Shown: in pieces, positions 51,402-60,330 of the stretch
Layout: each line of letters begins with the position of its first letter
How positions within the stretch are numbered: position 1 is the first letter of the stretch
From: Micromonospora terminaliae
GTDB taxonomy: Bacteria; Actinomycetota; Actinomycetes; Mycobacteriales; Micromonosporaceae
NCBI RefSeq assembly: GCF_009671205.1
Contig: NZ_CP045309.1
Location: forward strand, 2,480,001-2,544,000
Length of the DNA: 64,000 nt
Reading direction: 5' to 3'
Program-made: the position numbers and the translations under genes
Notes under the pieces: generated by a model
The model's input: only the letters and a program-made list of their open reading frames with translations
What the model was told of the DNA's origin: nothing
Database searches by the model: none

Positions 51402-52283
51402 ATGTCTTCTTCGGGTACGGCGACGGCGCGGTTGCTGCCGGGTGCGCCGGTGGCGGCGCAGGTGCTGGCGGAGGTCGCCGAGTCGGTGGTGGCGTTGCGG
51501 GCGGCGGGTGTGACGCCGGCGTTGGCGACGGTGCTGGTGGGCGACGACGACGCGAGCGCGGGTTACATCCGGATCAAGCAGCGGCAGGCGGCGGAGCTGG
51601 GTTTCGTGTCGCCGCACGTGCATCTGCGGGCGTCGGCGTCGCAGGCGGACCTGCACGCGGTGCTGGCGGATTTCAACGCGGACAAGGCCGTGCACGGGGT
51701 GCTGGTGCAGTATCCGATTCCGGGTCACCTGGACTACGACCGGGCCCTGGCGGAGCTGGACCCGGACAAGGACGTGGACGGGATGCACCCGGTGAACATG
51801 GGCCGGTTGGCGTTGGGCCTGCCGGGTCCGTTGCCGTGCACGCCGGCGGGGATCGAGGCGTTGCTGGCGTTCCACGGGGTGCCGGTGGCGGGCCGGGAGG
51901 TGGTGATCCTGGGTCGGGGCGCCACGTTGGGCCGGCCGTTGGCGATGCTGCTGGCGCAGAAGCGGCCGACGGCGAACGCGGCGGTGACGGTGGTGCACAC
52001 GGGGGTGCCGGACTGGCCGCGGTACACGCGGCGGGCGGACATCCTGGTGGCGGCGGCCGGGGTGCCGGGGATCATCCAGCCGGAGCATGTGCGTCCGGGT
52101 GGTGTGGTGGTCGGTGGCGGGGTGCGCTACGAGGGGCGGCGGTTGCTGCCGGACGTGGACGAGTCGTGCGCCGAGGTGGCGGGGGCGATCACGCCGCGGG
52201 TCGGCGGGGTGGGTCCGACGACGGTGGCGATGTTGTTCCGCAACGCGGTGCGCGCGGCGCAGCGGGTGTCGGGGCTGGGCTGA
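51402..52283 (+). CDS. folD: bifunctional methylene-THF dehydrogenase / methenyl-THF cyclohydrolase
   Basis: 293 residues from ATG at 51402. FolD interconverts 5,10-methylene-THF, methenyl-THF and 10-formyl-THF for purine and methionine synthesis. The signature Tyr and catalytic Lys are in GDDDASAGYIRIKQRQ; VQYPIPGHLD and DPDKDVDGMHPVN follow, and the NADP site is GRGATLGRPLAMLL. A ZTP riboswitch precedes it, tying expression to folate shortage. Confidence 0.96.
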   Translation: MSSSGTATARLLPGAPVAAQVLAEVAESVVALRAAGVTPALATVLVGDDDASAGYIRIKQRQAAELGFVSPHVHLRASASQADLHAVLADFNADKAVHGVLVQYPIPGHLDYDRALAELDPDKDVDGMHPVNMGRLALGLPGPLPCTPAGIEALLAFHGVPVAGREVVILGRGATLGRPLAMLLAQKRPTANAAVTVVHTGVPDWPRYTRRADILVAAAGVPGIIQPEHVRPGGVVVGGGVRYEGRRLLPDVDESCAEVAGAITPRVGGVGPTTVAMLFRNAVRAAQRVSGLG

Positions 52284-52286
52284 GGC

Positions 52287-53072
52287 TCAGCCGAGGTCGA
52301 CGATGAGCGGCCGATGGTCGGAGATGGTCGACAGCGGGGTGTCGACCGCGGTGACCGGGGGCAGCCGGTCGAGGCCGCGCCGGTCGGCGAGGACGTGGTC
52401 GAGCTGCACCCTCGGTTCCCCGGCCGGGTAGGTGGGGCGTCGGCCCAGCGGCCGCCAGCGGGACAGCAGCGCCGCGGGACCGGCGGGCAGGTTGAGGTCG
52501 CCGAGGAGGATCCGCGGGGCGGGCAGCGCGCGCAGGGCGCGGACGACGCGGCGCAGTTGCAGGGCGTTCCAGCCGGGCACGAAGGACAGGTGGGTGGCGG
52601 CGACGGTGAGCGGCCCGTGCGGGGTGTCGAGGACGGCGGCGAGGACGACGCGGGGTTCGTCGCGCAGCAGCACGAGGCCGCCGCCGGGGCCGGGGACGTA
52701 GACGGGTGAGCGGACGGGGGCGGGTCGCAGGCGGGTGACCTGCCAGGAGCGGACCGGGTAGCGGCTGACCAGGCCGACGCCGTAGAGGGGTTCGCCGTGG
52801 CCGTCGTCGTCGTGGGTCAATGGGCGGAACTGTTCGCCGGGGGTGCCGACGACGGCGGCGGCGAAGCGGTGTTCGGGGGCGTCGAGGGCGCGGGCGGCGA
52901 TGGCGGTGAGGTCGAGGTTGCCGCTGCGGGACTGGTCGCGGTCGACCTCCTGCAGGGCGAGGACGTCCGCGTCGAGCGCGGTGACGGCGGCGGCGAGCCG
53001 GTCGGGGTCGACGAGGCCGTCGGTGAGGGACCGGCCGTGCAGCAGGTTGAAGGTGGCCAGGCGCACCAGCAC
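52287..53072 (-). CDS. endonuclease/exonuclease/phosphatase-fold protein
   Basis: 261 residues. The EEP fold is marked by ATFNLLHGRS at the N-terminus, ALQEVDRDQ with the metal-binding Glu near 44, THLSFVPG, GDLNLP and the final SDHRPLIVDL. The family includes nucleases, sphingomyelinases and phosphoinositide phosphatases. No signal peptide is seen. It is convergent with folD, three bases apart. Confidence 0.9.
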   Translation of the reverse strand: MLVRLATFNLLHGRSLTDGLVDPDRLAAAVTALDADVLALQEVDRDQSRSGNLDLTAIAARALDAPEHRFAAAVVGTPGEQFRPLTHDDDGHGEPLYGVGLVSRYPVRSWQVTRLRPAPVRSPVYVPGPGGGLVLLRDEPRVVLAAVLDTPHGPLTVAATHLSFVPGWNALQLRRVVRALRALPAPRILLGDLNLPAGPAALLSRWRPLGRRPTYPAGEPRVQLDHVLADRRGLDRLPPVTAVDTPLSTISDHRPLIVDLG

Positions 53073-53101
53073 ACCCTACGTCCGCGTGGCACGCTTGCCC
53101 G

Positions 53102-53188
53102 GTGCTGAAGGCGTTGCTGTGTTCGATGCTGGTGTTCGTGGCGGTGGCGTCCATCGGGTTGTGGTTGCGGCGTCTCCGGGGGCGGTGA
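53102..53188 (+). CDS. possible 28-residue membrane peptide
   Basis: A frame from GTG 53102 reads MLKALLCSMLVFVAVASIGL followed by WLRRLRGR, i.e. one hydrophobic helix with a basic tail. This is a protein-like pattern in the gap between divergent genes. There is no good ribosome site. It might equally be chance. Confidence 0.3.
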   Translation: MLKALLCSMLVFVAVASIGLWLRRLRGR

Positions 53189-53252
53189 GCTGCGGTGACG
53201 CTGGCCACAGGGTGGCGTCGCCGGGGTCCCGGGGTGGGCAGAATGGCGGCCC

Positions 53253-54023
53253 GTGGACCCTGTGTCGCTGACGACCCTGTTGAGTGCGGCCGCCCTGGCG
53301 GGCTGGGTGGACGCCGTGGTGGGCGGCGGTGGCCTGCTGCTGTTGCCGGCGCTGCTGCTGGGCGCGCCGGGGGTGCCGGTGGCGACGGCGTTGGGGACGA
53401 ACAAGCTGGCCGCGATCTTCGGTACGTCGACGGCGGCGGTGACGTACGCGCGGCGGACGAAGCTGGACTGGGCGGTGGCGGGGCCGGCGGCGGGCCTGGC
53501 CGTGGTATCGGCCGGGTTGGGCGCGGCGCTGGCGGGTGCGGTGCCGGCGGGGGCGTACCGGCCGGTGGTGCTCGTGGTGCTGGTGTCGGTGGCGGTGTTC
53601 GTGCTGACCCGGCCGCAGCTGGGGGTGGTGTCGTATCCGGAGCGGCGCACCCCGGTACGGGTGGCGACGGCCGTGGCGGTGGCCGGCCTGGGCATCGCCC
53701 TGTACGACGGGTTGATCGGACCGGGCACCGGCACGTTCCTGGTGCTGGCGTTCACGGCCCTGCTGGGGTCGGACTTCGTGCACGCGTCGGCGATGGCGAA
53801 GGTGGTCAACGCGGGCACGAACCTGGGTGCGCTGGTGGTGTTCGCGGCGACCGGGCACGTGTGGTGGCTGCTGGGCGCGGCGATGGCGGTGTGCAACATC
53901 GCGGGGGCGGCGGTGGGCGCGCGGATGGCGTTGCGGCGCGGCTCGGGGTTCGTGCGGGTGGTGCTGCTGGTCGTGGTGGTGGCGCTGGTGGGCAAGCTGG
54001 GCTACGACCAGTGGGTGGCGTGA
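53253..54023 (+). CDS. sulfite exporter TauE/SafE-family membrane protein
   Basis: 256 residues, about eight helices, from GTG at 53253. The repeated family motifs are seen in AGWVDAVVGGGGLLLLPALLL and in the second half in LYDGLIGPGTGTFLVLAFTALLG. TauE/SafE proteins export sulfite, sulfoacetate or other organosulfur anions; the substrate here is not known. The gene shows the G-rich third positions typical of the segment right of dif. Confidence 0.9.
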   Translation: MDPVSLTTLLSAAALAGWVDAVVGGGGLLLLPALLLGAPGVPVATALGTNKLAAIFGTSTAAVTYARRTKLDWAVAGPAAGLAVVSAGLGAALAGAVPAGAYRPVVLVVLVSVAVFVLTRPQLGVVSYPERRTPVRVATAVAVAGLGIALYDGLIGPGTGTFLVLAFTALLGSDFVHASAMAKVVNAGTNLGALVVFAATGHVWWLLGAAMAVCNIAGAAVGARMALRRGSGFVRVVLLVVVVALVGKLGYDQWVA

Positions 54024-54056
54024 CGGCCCCGGCCGCCCGCATGTGATCATCGGCGG

Positions 54057-54830
54057 GTGCCCGTCCGCGCCGAACACGATCGTGCCGTCCTCGCCGAGCT
54101 GCTGGGCCGGGACCCGGTGCTGCACGCGTACCAGCTGGGTGACCTGGACGATTTCTTCTGGCCGTACACGTCGTGGTTCCGCCGCGACGACCAGGTGGTC
54201 CTGCTCTACCACGGTGTGGAGCTGCCCACGCTGCTGGCGTTCGCCGCGCCGGAGCGCGCCGGGGCGCTGGCGGAGCTGCTGGTCGAGGCGGCGCCGGTGC
54301 TGCCGGCCCGGCTGTGGGCGCACCTCTCCCCCGGCCTGGAGGCGACGGTGGCCCGCTGGTACGCGGTGTCCGACGCCGCGCCGCACCACCGGATGGCGCT
54401 GACCGACCCGGCGCGGTTGGCGGCGGTGTCCCCGGCCGGGGAGCCGCTGGGGCGCGCCGACCTGCCGGAGCTGCTCGATCTGTACGCGGCCGCGTACCCG
54501 GGCAACTGGTTCGACCCGCGGATGCTGGACACCGGCCGCTACGTGGGGGTGCGGGAGGCGGGCCGCCTCGTCGCGGTGGCCGGGGTGCACGTGTGGTCGC
54601 CGACGTGGCGGGTGGCCGCCCTGGGCAACGTGACGACCCACCCGGACGTGCGGGGGCGGGGCCTGGCCGCTGCGGCCGTCGCCGCGGTCTGCGCGGGACT
54701 GCGGCCCACCGTGGACCACGTGACGCTCAACGTGCAGGCCGGCAACACCGCGGCGGTACGCCTCTACGAGCGGCTGGGTTTCACCCGGGTGGCCGAGTTC
54801 ACCGAGTGCGCGCTGCGCCGCCTGCCGTGA
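54057..54830 (+). CDS. GNAT acetyltransferase with N-terminal extra domain
   Basis: 257 residues from GTG at 54057. The first half resembles the N-terminal partner domain of FR47/DUF4081-type GNAT proteins (HAYQLGDLDDFFWPYTSWF). The second half is a GNAT domain with LGNVTTHPDVRGRGLAAAAVAAVCAGL as acetyl-CoA site (core HPDVRGRGLA) and VQAGNTAAVRLYERLGF. It is a two-domain acetyltransferase; the substrate is unknown. A perfect palindrome CTGACCGGTCAG follows at 54835-54846. Confidence 0.88.
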   Translation: MPVRAEHDRAVLAELLGRDPVLHAYQLGDLDDFFWPYTSWFRRDDQVVLLYHGVELPTLLAFAAPERAGALAELLVEAAPVLPARLWAHLSPGLEATVARWYAVSDAAPHHRMALTDPARLAAVSPAGEPLGRADLPELLDLYAAAYPGNWFDPRMLDTGRYVGVREAGRLVAVAGVHVWSPTWRVAALGNVTTHPDVRGRGLAAAAVAAVCAGLRPTVDHVTLNVQAGNTAAVRLYERLGFTRVAEFTECALRRLP

Positions 54831-54989
54831 CCGCCTGACCGGTCAGTCTGTCCTGTCCAGCCGCCACGCCGGGTCAACAACCCGACCCTGACCTGGGCTG
54901 GTGTCTGACCGGCCCGCCGCGGCGCAGCCCCTAGCGTCTGGCTTCGAGGCCGCGCCCGGGGCGGGCGCGGCGGAGCTGGAGGAGACACG

Positions 54990-56558
54990 ATGGGTTTCAC
55001 AGCAGTGCGCGGGGGGCGAAGAACGGCGGTGACCGTGGCTGCCGCGGTGACCGCGTTGGTCACGGCGACACCGGCCTGGGCGGCGCCGGGCGTCGCCCCG
55101 GCGACCGTGGACCGGTCCGCGGACCCGGGTGCCACGATTCCGATCAGCAAGGTGGTGTCGACGCCGCCGATCCCGCCGAACGCGGACGTGGTGCTGCTGG
55201 TCGACACGACCGGCAGCATGGGCGGGGCGATCGCCAACGTGCGCACCAACCTGCAGCAGGTGATCGACAACGTGCGCGGTTCGCAGCCCAGCGCCCAGTT
55301 CGCGGTGGCCTCCTACCGGGACGAGGGCGACGGCGCGGAGCTGTTCCGGGTCCGGCAGAACCTGACCGGTGACGCCACCGCTCTGCAGAACGCGGTGGAC
55401 GGGCTGGTCGCCGGTGGCGGCGGCGACGTACCGGAGGCGTGGGTGAACGGCCTGTTCCAGGTGTCCGAGGGCGCCATCGCCTACCGGGCCGGCAGCAGCC
55501 GGATCGTGGTGCTGGTCGGTGACGCGCCCAGCCACGACCCGAGCGCCGGGCACAGCCTCGCGCAGGCCACCGCCGCGCTGCAGGCCGACGATGCCCGCGT
55601 GCTCGCCGTCGACGTCACCGGCGGGGGCGGCGGCCTGGACGCGACCGGGCAGGCCAGCACCGTGGCCGCCGCCACCGGCGGGCAGGTCGTCGGCAGCGCC
55701 CCGGACACGGTCACGGCGGCGATCCTGTCCGGGCTGCGGGACCTCGACGTGACCGTCACCCCGCAGGTGGTCTGCGACCCGGGCCTGTCGGTGGGCTTCG
55801 ACGCGCCGTCGAGGACCCGGCAGAGCGGCACCGACGTGCCGTTCGCGGAGACCATCACGGTCGCCGGTGACGCGCACCAGGGCGCCACCCTGCACTGCAC
55901 GGTGGACTTCCTGCTCAACGGGCTCTCCGGCGGGCCGGCGTTCGTCGAGCACATCGCGGTGACGGTCAACGACGTGACCCCGCCGACCGTGGTCGTGGAC
56001 GACCGGACCGTGGAGGCCACCAGCCCCGCCGGCGCGGTCATCACCTACCCGGCGAGCGCCACGGACAACGTCGACGGCCCGCTCACCCCGACGTGCGCGC
56101 CGCCGCCGGGCAGCACCTTCCCGCTGGGCGCCACCACGGTCACCTGCACCGCCAGCGACGCCGCCGGCAACACCGGCAGCGACACCGCGGTGATGCGGGT
56201 GGTCGACACGACCGCGCCGACCACGCAGTGCGTGCCGACCAACAACCCGAGCGGCGGCAACGTCCCCGGCTCGTACAACCCGGACGGGTTCTACCAGCTC
56301 ACCGCGACCGACATCGTCGACACCGCCGTCGTCGTGTACATCGCCGACGCCGCCGACCCGTCGGTGCGGTTCGGGCCGTTCCCGGCCGGCACGAAGATCA
56401 AGCTGGTGCAGGCGCCGGGCGCGCAGTCCCGGGTCAAGGACGGCACCGGCGACATCGACTACAAGGTGACGTTGCGCGGCGACGCGATCATCACCGGCGT
56501 GGACGACTCCGGTAACACCTCGACCGCGACCTGCCTGGTGGCCCCGCCGCCGAAGTGA
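54990..56558 (+). CDS. secreted VWA-domain protein with HYR domain
   Basis: 522 residues. A signal peptide (about 1-31, cut near AWA-AP) precedes a VWA domain with the metal site DTTGSM at 72-77 and GGGGDVPEAW, characteristic of the hCLCA/inter-alpha-inhibitor-like branch. A HYR/Ig-like domain follows (VTVNDVTPPTVVVDDRTVEA to CTASDAAGNTGSDTAVM). The C-terminal domain is beta-rich and has several Cys. It is probably an extracellular adhesion or matrix protein. GGAGGAG precedes the ATG. Confidence 0.88.
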   Translation: MGFTAVRGGRRTAVTVAAAVTALVTATPAWAAPGVAPATVDRSADPGATIPISKVVSTPPIPPNADVVLLVDTTGSMGGAIANVRTNLQQVIDNVRGSQPSAQFAVASYRDEGDGAELFRVRQNLTGDATALQNAVDGLVAGGGGDVPEAWVNGLFQVSEGAIAYRAGSSRIVVLVGDAPSHDPSAGHSLAQATAALQADDARVLAVDVTGGGGGLDATGQASTVAAATGGQVVGSAPDTVTAAILSGLRDLDVTVTPQVVCDPGLSVGFDAPSRTRQSGTDVPFAETITVAGDAHQGATLHCTVDFLLNGLSGGPAFVEHIAVTVNDVTPPTVVVDDRTVEATSPAGAVITYPASATDNVDGPLTPTCAPPPGSTFPLGATTVTCTASDAAGNTGSDTAVMRVVDTTAPTTQCVPTNNPSGGNVPGSYNPDGFYQLTATDIVDTAVVVYIADAADPSVRFGPFPAGTKIKLVQAPGAQSRVKDGTGDIDYKVTLRGDAIITGVDDSGNTSTATCLVAPPPK

Positions 56559-56612
56559 CCGTTCGGGACCCACGTGCGGGGGTGGCCGTCCCGGCCACCC
56601 CCGCCGCCGTGG

Positions 56613-57122
56613 TCAGCGGCCCCGGCTGGGCGAGTCGAACCGGCCGGCGCGGATCTCCCGCAGCGCCCGGCGGCGGGTGTCGCCGCGCAGCGTGTCCACG
56701 TACAGGCGGCCGTGCAGGTGGTCGGTCTCGTGCTGCAGCGCGCGGGCCAGGAACCCGCTGCCGCTGATGGTCAGCGGCTGGCCGTGCTGGTCGAAGCCGC
56801 GGGCCGTGGCGTGCATGGCCCGCTGGGTCGGGAAGTACAGCCCGGGGATGGACAGGCAGCCCTCGTCGTCGTCCTGGCGCTCGTCGGACAGTTCCAGCGT
56901 CGGGTTGACCAGGTGGCCGCGGTGCCCGTCGGCGTCGTAGACGAACACCTGCGCGTTGACCCCGATCTGCGGGGCCGCCACGCCGGCCCGGCCGGGCGCG
57001 CCGAGCAGCGTGTCCATGAGGTCCTGCACGAGCGCGCGCAGCTCGGCGTCGAAGCTGGTGACCGGCTCGGACGGGGTGCGCAGCACGGGGTCGCCGATGA
57101 TCCGGATCGGGCGCATAGTCAT
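56613..57122 (-). CDS. def: peptide deformylase
   Basis: 169 residues. It removes the formyl group from nascent N-terminal methionine using a bound metal. Motif I reads GVAAPQIG (47-54), motif II EGCLSIPG with metal ligand C89, motif III HETDHLHG with H131, catalytic E132 and H135. All are intact, so it should be active. Actinomycetes often have several deformylases; this type II-like short form may be one of them. It ends next to the TetR gene's strand-mate. Confidence 0.95.
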   Translation of the reverse strand: MTMRPIRIIGDPVLRTPSEPVTSFDAELRALVQDLMDTLLGAPGRAGVAAPQIGVNAQVFVYDADGHRGHLVNPTLELSDERQDDDEGCLSIPGLYFPTQRAMHATARGFDQHGQPLTISGSGFLARALQHETDHLHGRLYVDTLRGDTRRRALREIRAGRFDSPSRGR

Positions 57123-57132
57123 GCCCGGAAGG

Positions 57133-57921
57133 CTAGCCGTCCGTTACCCCGGCGGGTGCGGCACCCGCCCGGTCGGCCACCAGGACCGCGACGCCGTCGA
57201 GCAGGCGGGCCAGCCCGAACTCGAAGGCCCGCGCCGGATCGCCGGCGGCCTGGTACTCCTGCCCGGCGGTGGTGCCGACCCGGGCGGCGAGGGGGAACCG
57301 GTTCGGGTCGAGGACCTTCTCCAGGTAGGGGGCGTGCGCGTGCCACCACTGCTGCTCGGTCATCCCGGTGTCCCGGCTCGCCTGGGCCGCCTCCACGGCC
57401 GGGCGGGCCGCCCCGTGCACGTACCCGGTGACGAGGGTGACCACGGCGTCCATCTCCAGGTCGGTCAGGCCGATGCCGTCGACGGCGCGCAGCTCGTACT
57501 CGTACTTCGCGATGAGGTTCGGGCCCAGCGGCGGGCGGGTGGTGGCGACCTGCAGCAGCCAGGGGTGGCGCAGGTAGAGGGCGAAGTTCTCCTGGGCGAT
57601 CTGCGTGAGCCGGCCCCGCCAGCCACCCTCGACCTGCTCGGGGCGGGCGGTCTCCCCGTAGACGGTGTCGAGCATGACGTCGAGCAGCTCGCCCTTGCCG
57701 GGCACGTGCGTGTACAGGGTCATGGTGCCGACGCCGAGCCGTTCGGCGACCTTGCGCATCGACAGCGCGGCCAGTCCTTCGGCGTCGGCGACCTCGATGG
57801 CCGCCCGCACGATCCGCTCCACGGAGAGGTCGCCGCCCTTGCGGCTGGCCTTCTCCCGGGTACGCCACAGCAGGGCGAGGCTGCGCGCCGGGTCCCCGGT
57901 GCCGCTGTACTCGGTGGTCAC
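57133..57921 (-). CDS. TetR-family repressor of the adjacent ABC exporter
   Basis: 262 residues from GTG at 57921. The helix-turn-helix (residues 33-80, LSVERIVRAAIEVADAEGLAALSMRKVAERLGVGTMTLYTHVPGKGELL; core LGVGTMTLYTHVPGK) is of the TetR/TetR_C_1 class, with a C-terminal domain of the kind that binds tetracycline-like or other drugs. It diverges from a DrrA-type ABC operon and a palindromic operator lies between them, so it most likely represses the exporter. Confidence 0.9.
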   Translation of the reverse strand: MTTEYSGTGDPARSLALLWRTREKASRKGGDLSVERIVRAAIEVADAEGLAALSMRKVAERLGVGTMTLYTHVPGKGELLDVMLDTVYGETARPEQVEGGWRGRLTQIAQENFALYLRHPWLLQVATTRPPLGPNLIAKYEYELRAVDGIGLTDLEMDAVVTLVTGYVHGAARPAVEAAQASRDTGMTEQQWWHAHAPYLEKVLDPNRFPLAARVGTTAGQEYQAAGDPARAFEFGLARLLDGVAVLVADRAGAAPAGVTDG

Positions 57922-57958
57922 CCGCCGACTGTACCGACCCCCCTTCTCGTATGGTGTA

Positions 57959-57973
57959 CGGTACGGCGTACCG
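57959..57973. promoter_or_regulatory. TetR operator CGGTACG-G-CGTACCG
   Basis: A perfect 7+1+7 palindrome lies 21 bases before the ABC ATPase start and 38 bases before the TetR start, with related GTAC elements just upstream (GGTGTACGGTAC). It is placed to block both divergent promoters. Confidence 0.82.
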
Positions 57974-57993
57974 GACGAGGAGTGGAGGGGCCA

Positions 57994-58953
57994 ATGCGAC
58001 GGGACGGACCGGCCATCGAGGCGGAGGGCCTGCACAAGCGCTACGGCGACGTGGTCGCCCTGGACGACGTCGACCTCGCGGTGCCCGCGGGCACGGTCTG
58101 CGCCGTGCTCGGGGTCAACGGCGCCGGCAAGAGCACCCTGGTGCGCATCCTGACCACCCTGCTGCGCGCCGACGCCGGGACCGCCCGGGTCGCCGGGTAC
58201 GACGTACGCCGGCAGGCCGACCGGGCCCGCGCGCACCTCGGGCTCGTGGGCCAGCACGCGGCGGTCGACGAGATCCTCGGCGGCCGGCAGAACCTCGTGC
58301 TGTTCGGCCGGCTGCACCACCTCTCCCCGGCCCGCGCCGCGGCCCGCGCCGACGAGCTGCTGGACCGCTTCGACCTGACCGCGGCCGCCCACCGGCCGGT
58401 GGCCACCTGGTCCGGCGGGATGCGCCGCCGCCTCGACCTGGCCGCCGCGCTGATCGTCGACCCGCCCGTGCTCTTCCTCGACGAACCGACCACCGGCCTG
58501 GACCCGCGCGCCCGCAGCGACGTCTGGGACGCCGTCCGCGGCCTCGTCGACGCCGGCGCCACCGTGCTGCTGACCACCCAGTACCTGGAGGAGGCCGACC
58601 GCCTGGCCGACAGCGTGCGGGTCCTCGACCACGGCCGGGTGACCGCCGCCGGCACCCCGGAGGAGCTGAAGTCGACCCTCGGCGGCGACCGGATCGACGT
58701 CGTGCTGCACCACCCCGACGACCTGGCCCCGGCCGCCGCGGCGGTCACCGCCGCCACCGGCGCCGCACCCACCGTGGACCGCGCCGCGCTGCGGCTCAGC
58801 GTCCCGGTCGGCGACCGGGTCGCCGCGCTCGCCGCCGTGCTGCGCGCCGTCGAGGCCGCCGGGCTGCGCGCGGGTGACGTGGCGGTGCGCCGGCCCACCC
58901 TCGACGAGGTGTTCCTGCACCTCACCGACTCCCGCACGGAGGTGCCGGCATGA
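57994..58953 (+). CDS. DrrA-type ABC transporter ATP-binding protein
   Basis: 319 residues, ATG at 57994 with GGAGGGG upstream. Walker A GVNGAGKST (40-48), Q-loop LVGQHAAVDEILGG, signature WSGGMRRRLDLA, Walker B and D-loop VLFLDEPTTGLDP are complete. The C-terminal RPTLDEVFLHLT element is characteristic of the daunorubicin-resistance DrrA family. It energises export together with the permease whose start overlaps its stop by four bases. Confidence 0.94.
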   Translation: MRRDGPAIEAEGLHKRYGDVVALDDVDLAVPAGTVCAVLGVNGAGKSTLVRILTTLLRADAGTARVAGYDVRRQADRARAHLGLVGQHAAVDEILGGRQNLVLFGRLHHLSPARAAARADELLDRFDLTAAAHRPVATWSGGMRRRLDLAAALIVDPPVLFLDEPTTGLDPRARSDVWDAVRGLVDAGATVLLTTQYLEEADRLADSVRVLDHGRVTAAGTPEELKSTLGGDRIDVVLHHPDDLAPAAAAVTAATGAAPTVDRAALRLSVPVGDRVAALAAVLRAVEAAGLRAGDVAVRRPTLDEVFLHLTDSRTEVPA

Positions 58954-59756
58954 CCGTCGCGCCGCTGTCACGGGCCCGCTGGGCCGCCGCCGACACCGCC
59001 ACCCTGACCCGCCGCACCCTCGCCCACTGGGCCCGCCGCCCCGGCGAGGTGCTGGTCGGCCTGCTGTTCCCCGTCCTGCTGCTGCTGATGTTCGGCTACC
59101 TGTTCGGCGGCGCCATGGCACTGCCCGACGGCGCCGACTACCGGGAGTTCCTGCTGCCCGGCATGGTGGCCATGACCATGCTCTTCGGCGTGGAGACCAC
59201 CTACACGGCGGTGGCCGTGGACACCACCCGGGGCGTGACCGACCGGTTCCGGTCGCTGCCCATGAGCCGCGCCGCGGTGGTCACCGGCCGGGCCGTGGCC
59301 GACCTGCTGCACGCCGCGGCGGCCCTCGCCGTCGTGCTCGGCTGCGGCGTGCTGATCGGCTGGCGGCCGCACCGCGGCCCGGCCGCCGCGCTGGCCGCCG
59401 TCGCGCTGCTGCTGCTCCTGCGCTTCGCCATGATCTGGCTCGGCGTGTACCTGGCGCTGCTGCTGCGCCGCCCCGAGACCGTCACGGCGCTGCAGATCCT
59501 GGTGTGGCCGCTCGGCTTCGCCTCCAACGCGTTCGTCGCCCCGGCCACCATGCCGGGCTGGCTCGCCACCCTCGCCGCGTGGAACCCGCTGTCGGCCACC
59601 GTCGCGGCCACCCGGGACCTGTTCGGCAACCCCGGCTGGGGCGCCGGCTCCTGGCCCGCCGAGCACGCGGTGGCCCTGGCGGTGGCCTGGCCGCTGCTGC
59701 TGGTCGCCGTGTTTCTGCCGCTGTCGGTGCGCCGCTGGCAGCGCCTGGGCCGCTGA
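58950..59756 (+). CDS. DrrB-type ABC-2 permease
   Basis: 268 residues, six membrane helices of the ABC-2 type. RRPGEVLVGLLFPVLLLLMFGYLFGGAM opens the domain, with a central EXXX-type region at FLLPGMVAMTMLFGVETTYTA and WPLGFASNAFVAPATMPGWLATLAAWNPLSATVAATRDLFG at the end (core FVAPATMPGWL). The ATGA overlap with the ATPase shows coupling. The exporter is likely for a hydrophobic drug or metabolite. Confidence 0.93.
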   Translation: MTVAPLSRARWAAADTATLTRRTLAHWARRPGEVLVGLLFPVLLLLMFGYLFGGAMALPDGADYREFLLPGMVAMTMLFGVETTYTAVAVDTTRGVTDRFRSLPMSRAAVVTGRAVADLLHAAAALAVVLGCGVLIGWRPHRGPAAALAAVALLLLLRFAMIWLGVYLALLLRRPETVTALQILVWPLGFASNAFVAPATMPGWLATLAAWNPLSATVAATRDLFGNPGWGAGSWPAEHAVALAVAWPLLLVAVFLPLSVRRWQRLGR

Positions 59757-59767
59757 ACGCCGGCCGG

Positions 59768-59790
59768 CCCCCGCCCGGGCTGCGCGGGGG
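59768..59790. terminator. hairpin between convergent genes
   Basis: CCCCCGC (59768-59774) and GCGGGGG (59784-59790) pair around nine bases. It lies 11 bases past the ABC permease stop and abuts the stop of the leftward MarR gene. Confidence 0.6.
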
Positions 59791-60279
59791 TCAGGCCGCG
59801 CGGGTGGGCGCCAGGCCGGTGTCGGCGATGCGGTCGCGCAGCGGGCGGCGGCGCAGCGCGGCGAGCACCGCGTACAGCTCGTCGGCCAGGGGTACGGGCA
59901 GCTCGGCGTCGAGCCGCCGCATGGCGGTGGTGGTGGCCGCCCACTCGGCCTCGATCACCGGCAGCAGGGCGCGCGCCCGGTCGGTGAGGGTGACGATGCG
60001 CTGCCGGGCGTCCGCTCCCGGGGCGAGGACGGCCAGGCCGGCGCGGGCCATCTGGGCCACGGTCTGGCTGGCCGCGGAGTGCGTGACGCCGACCCGGGCG
60101 GCCAGGTCGCGGATCGCGAGGGGCCCGTCGGCGACGAGCGCCCGCACCAGCGGTGAGTAGCGCGGCCGGTAGTCGGCCAGGCCCAGGTCGGCGTAGACGG
60201 CGGCGACGTCGCCGTCGAGCACCTCCAGGACGTGGCGCAGCAGGGTGCCGAGGGCCTCGCGATCGGGGTTGACGGTCAC
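59791..60279 (-). CDS. MarR-family transcriptional regulator
   Basis: 162 residues from GTG at 60279. The winged helix is in about residues 35-105: LAIRDLAARVGVTHSAASQTVAQMARAGLAVL, then the wing GADARQRIVTLTDRAR. The N-terminal helix EALGTLLRHVLEVLDGDVAAVYADLGLADYRPRYSPL suits a dimer interface. The perfect palindrome in the divergent promoter region suggests that it controls itself and the aminopeptidase gene. Confidence 0.87.
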   Translation of the reverse strand: MTVNPDREALGTLLRHVLEVLDGDVAAVYADLGLADYRPRYSPLVRALVADGPLAIRDLAARVGVTHSAASQTVAQMARAGLAVLAPGADARQRIVTLTDRARALLPVIEAEWAATTTAMRRLDAELPVPLADELYAVLAALRRRPLRDRIADTGLAPTRAA

Positions 60280-60291
60280 GTCCGCTAATGT

Positions 60292-60303
60292 AACAGCGCT
60301 GTT
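60292..60303. promoter_or_regulatory. AACAGCGCTGTT operator of the MarR divergon
   Basis: A perfect 12-base palindrome lies 13 bases before the MarR start and 28 bases before the aminopeptidase start, preceded by CTAATGTA, which is AT-rich for this genome. It is placed to control both divergent genes. Confidence 0.75.
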
Positions 60304-60330
60304 GGATTCGGGCCGTGGGAGGGGAACGCG

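Noticed and set aside
53076..54719. 547-residue minus-strand frame over the TauE and GNAT genes
   Set aside because: Extreme Arg/His/Gln content, no domain, and both plus-strand genes have clear family motifs.
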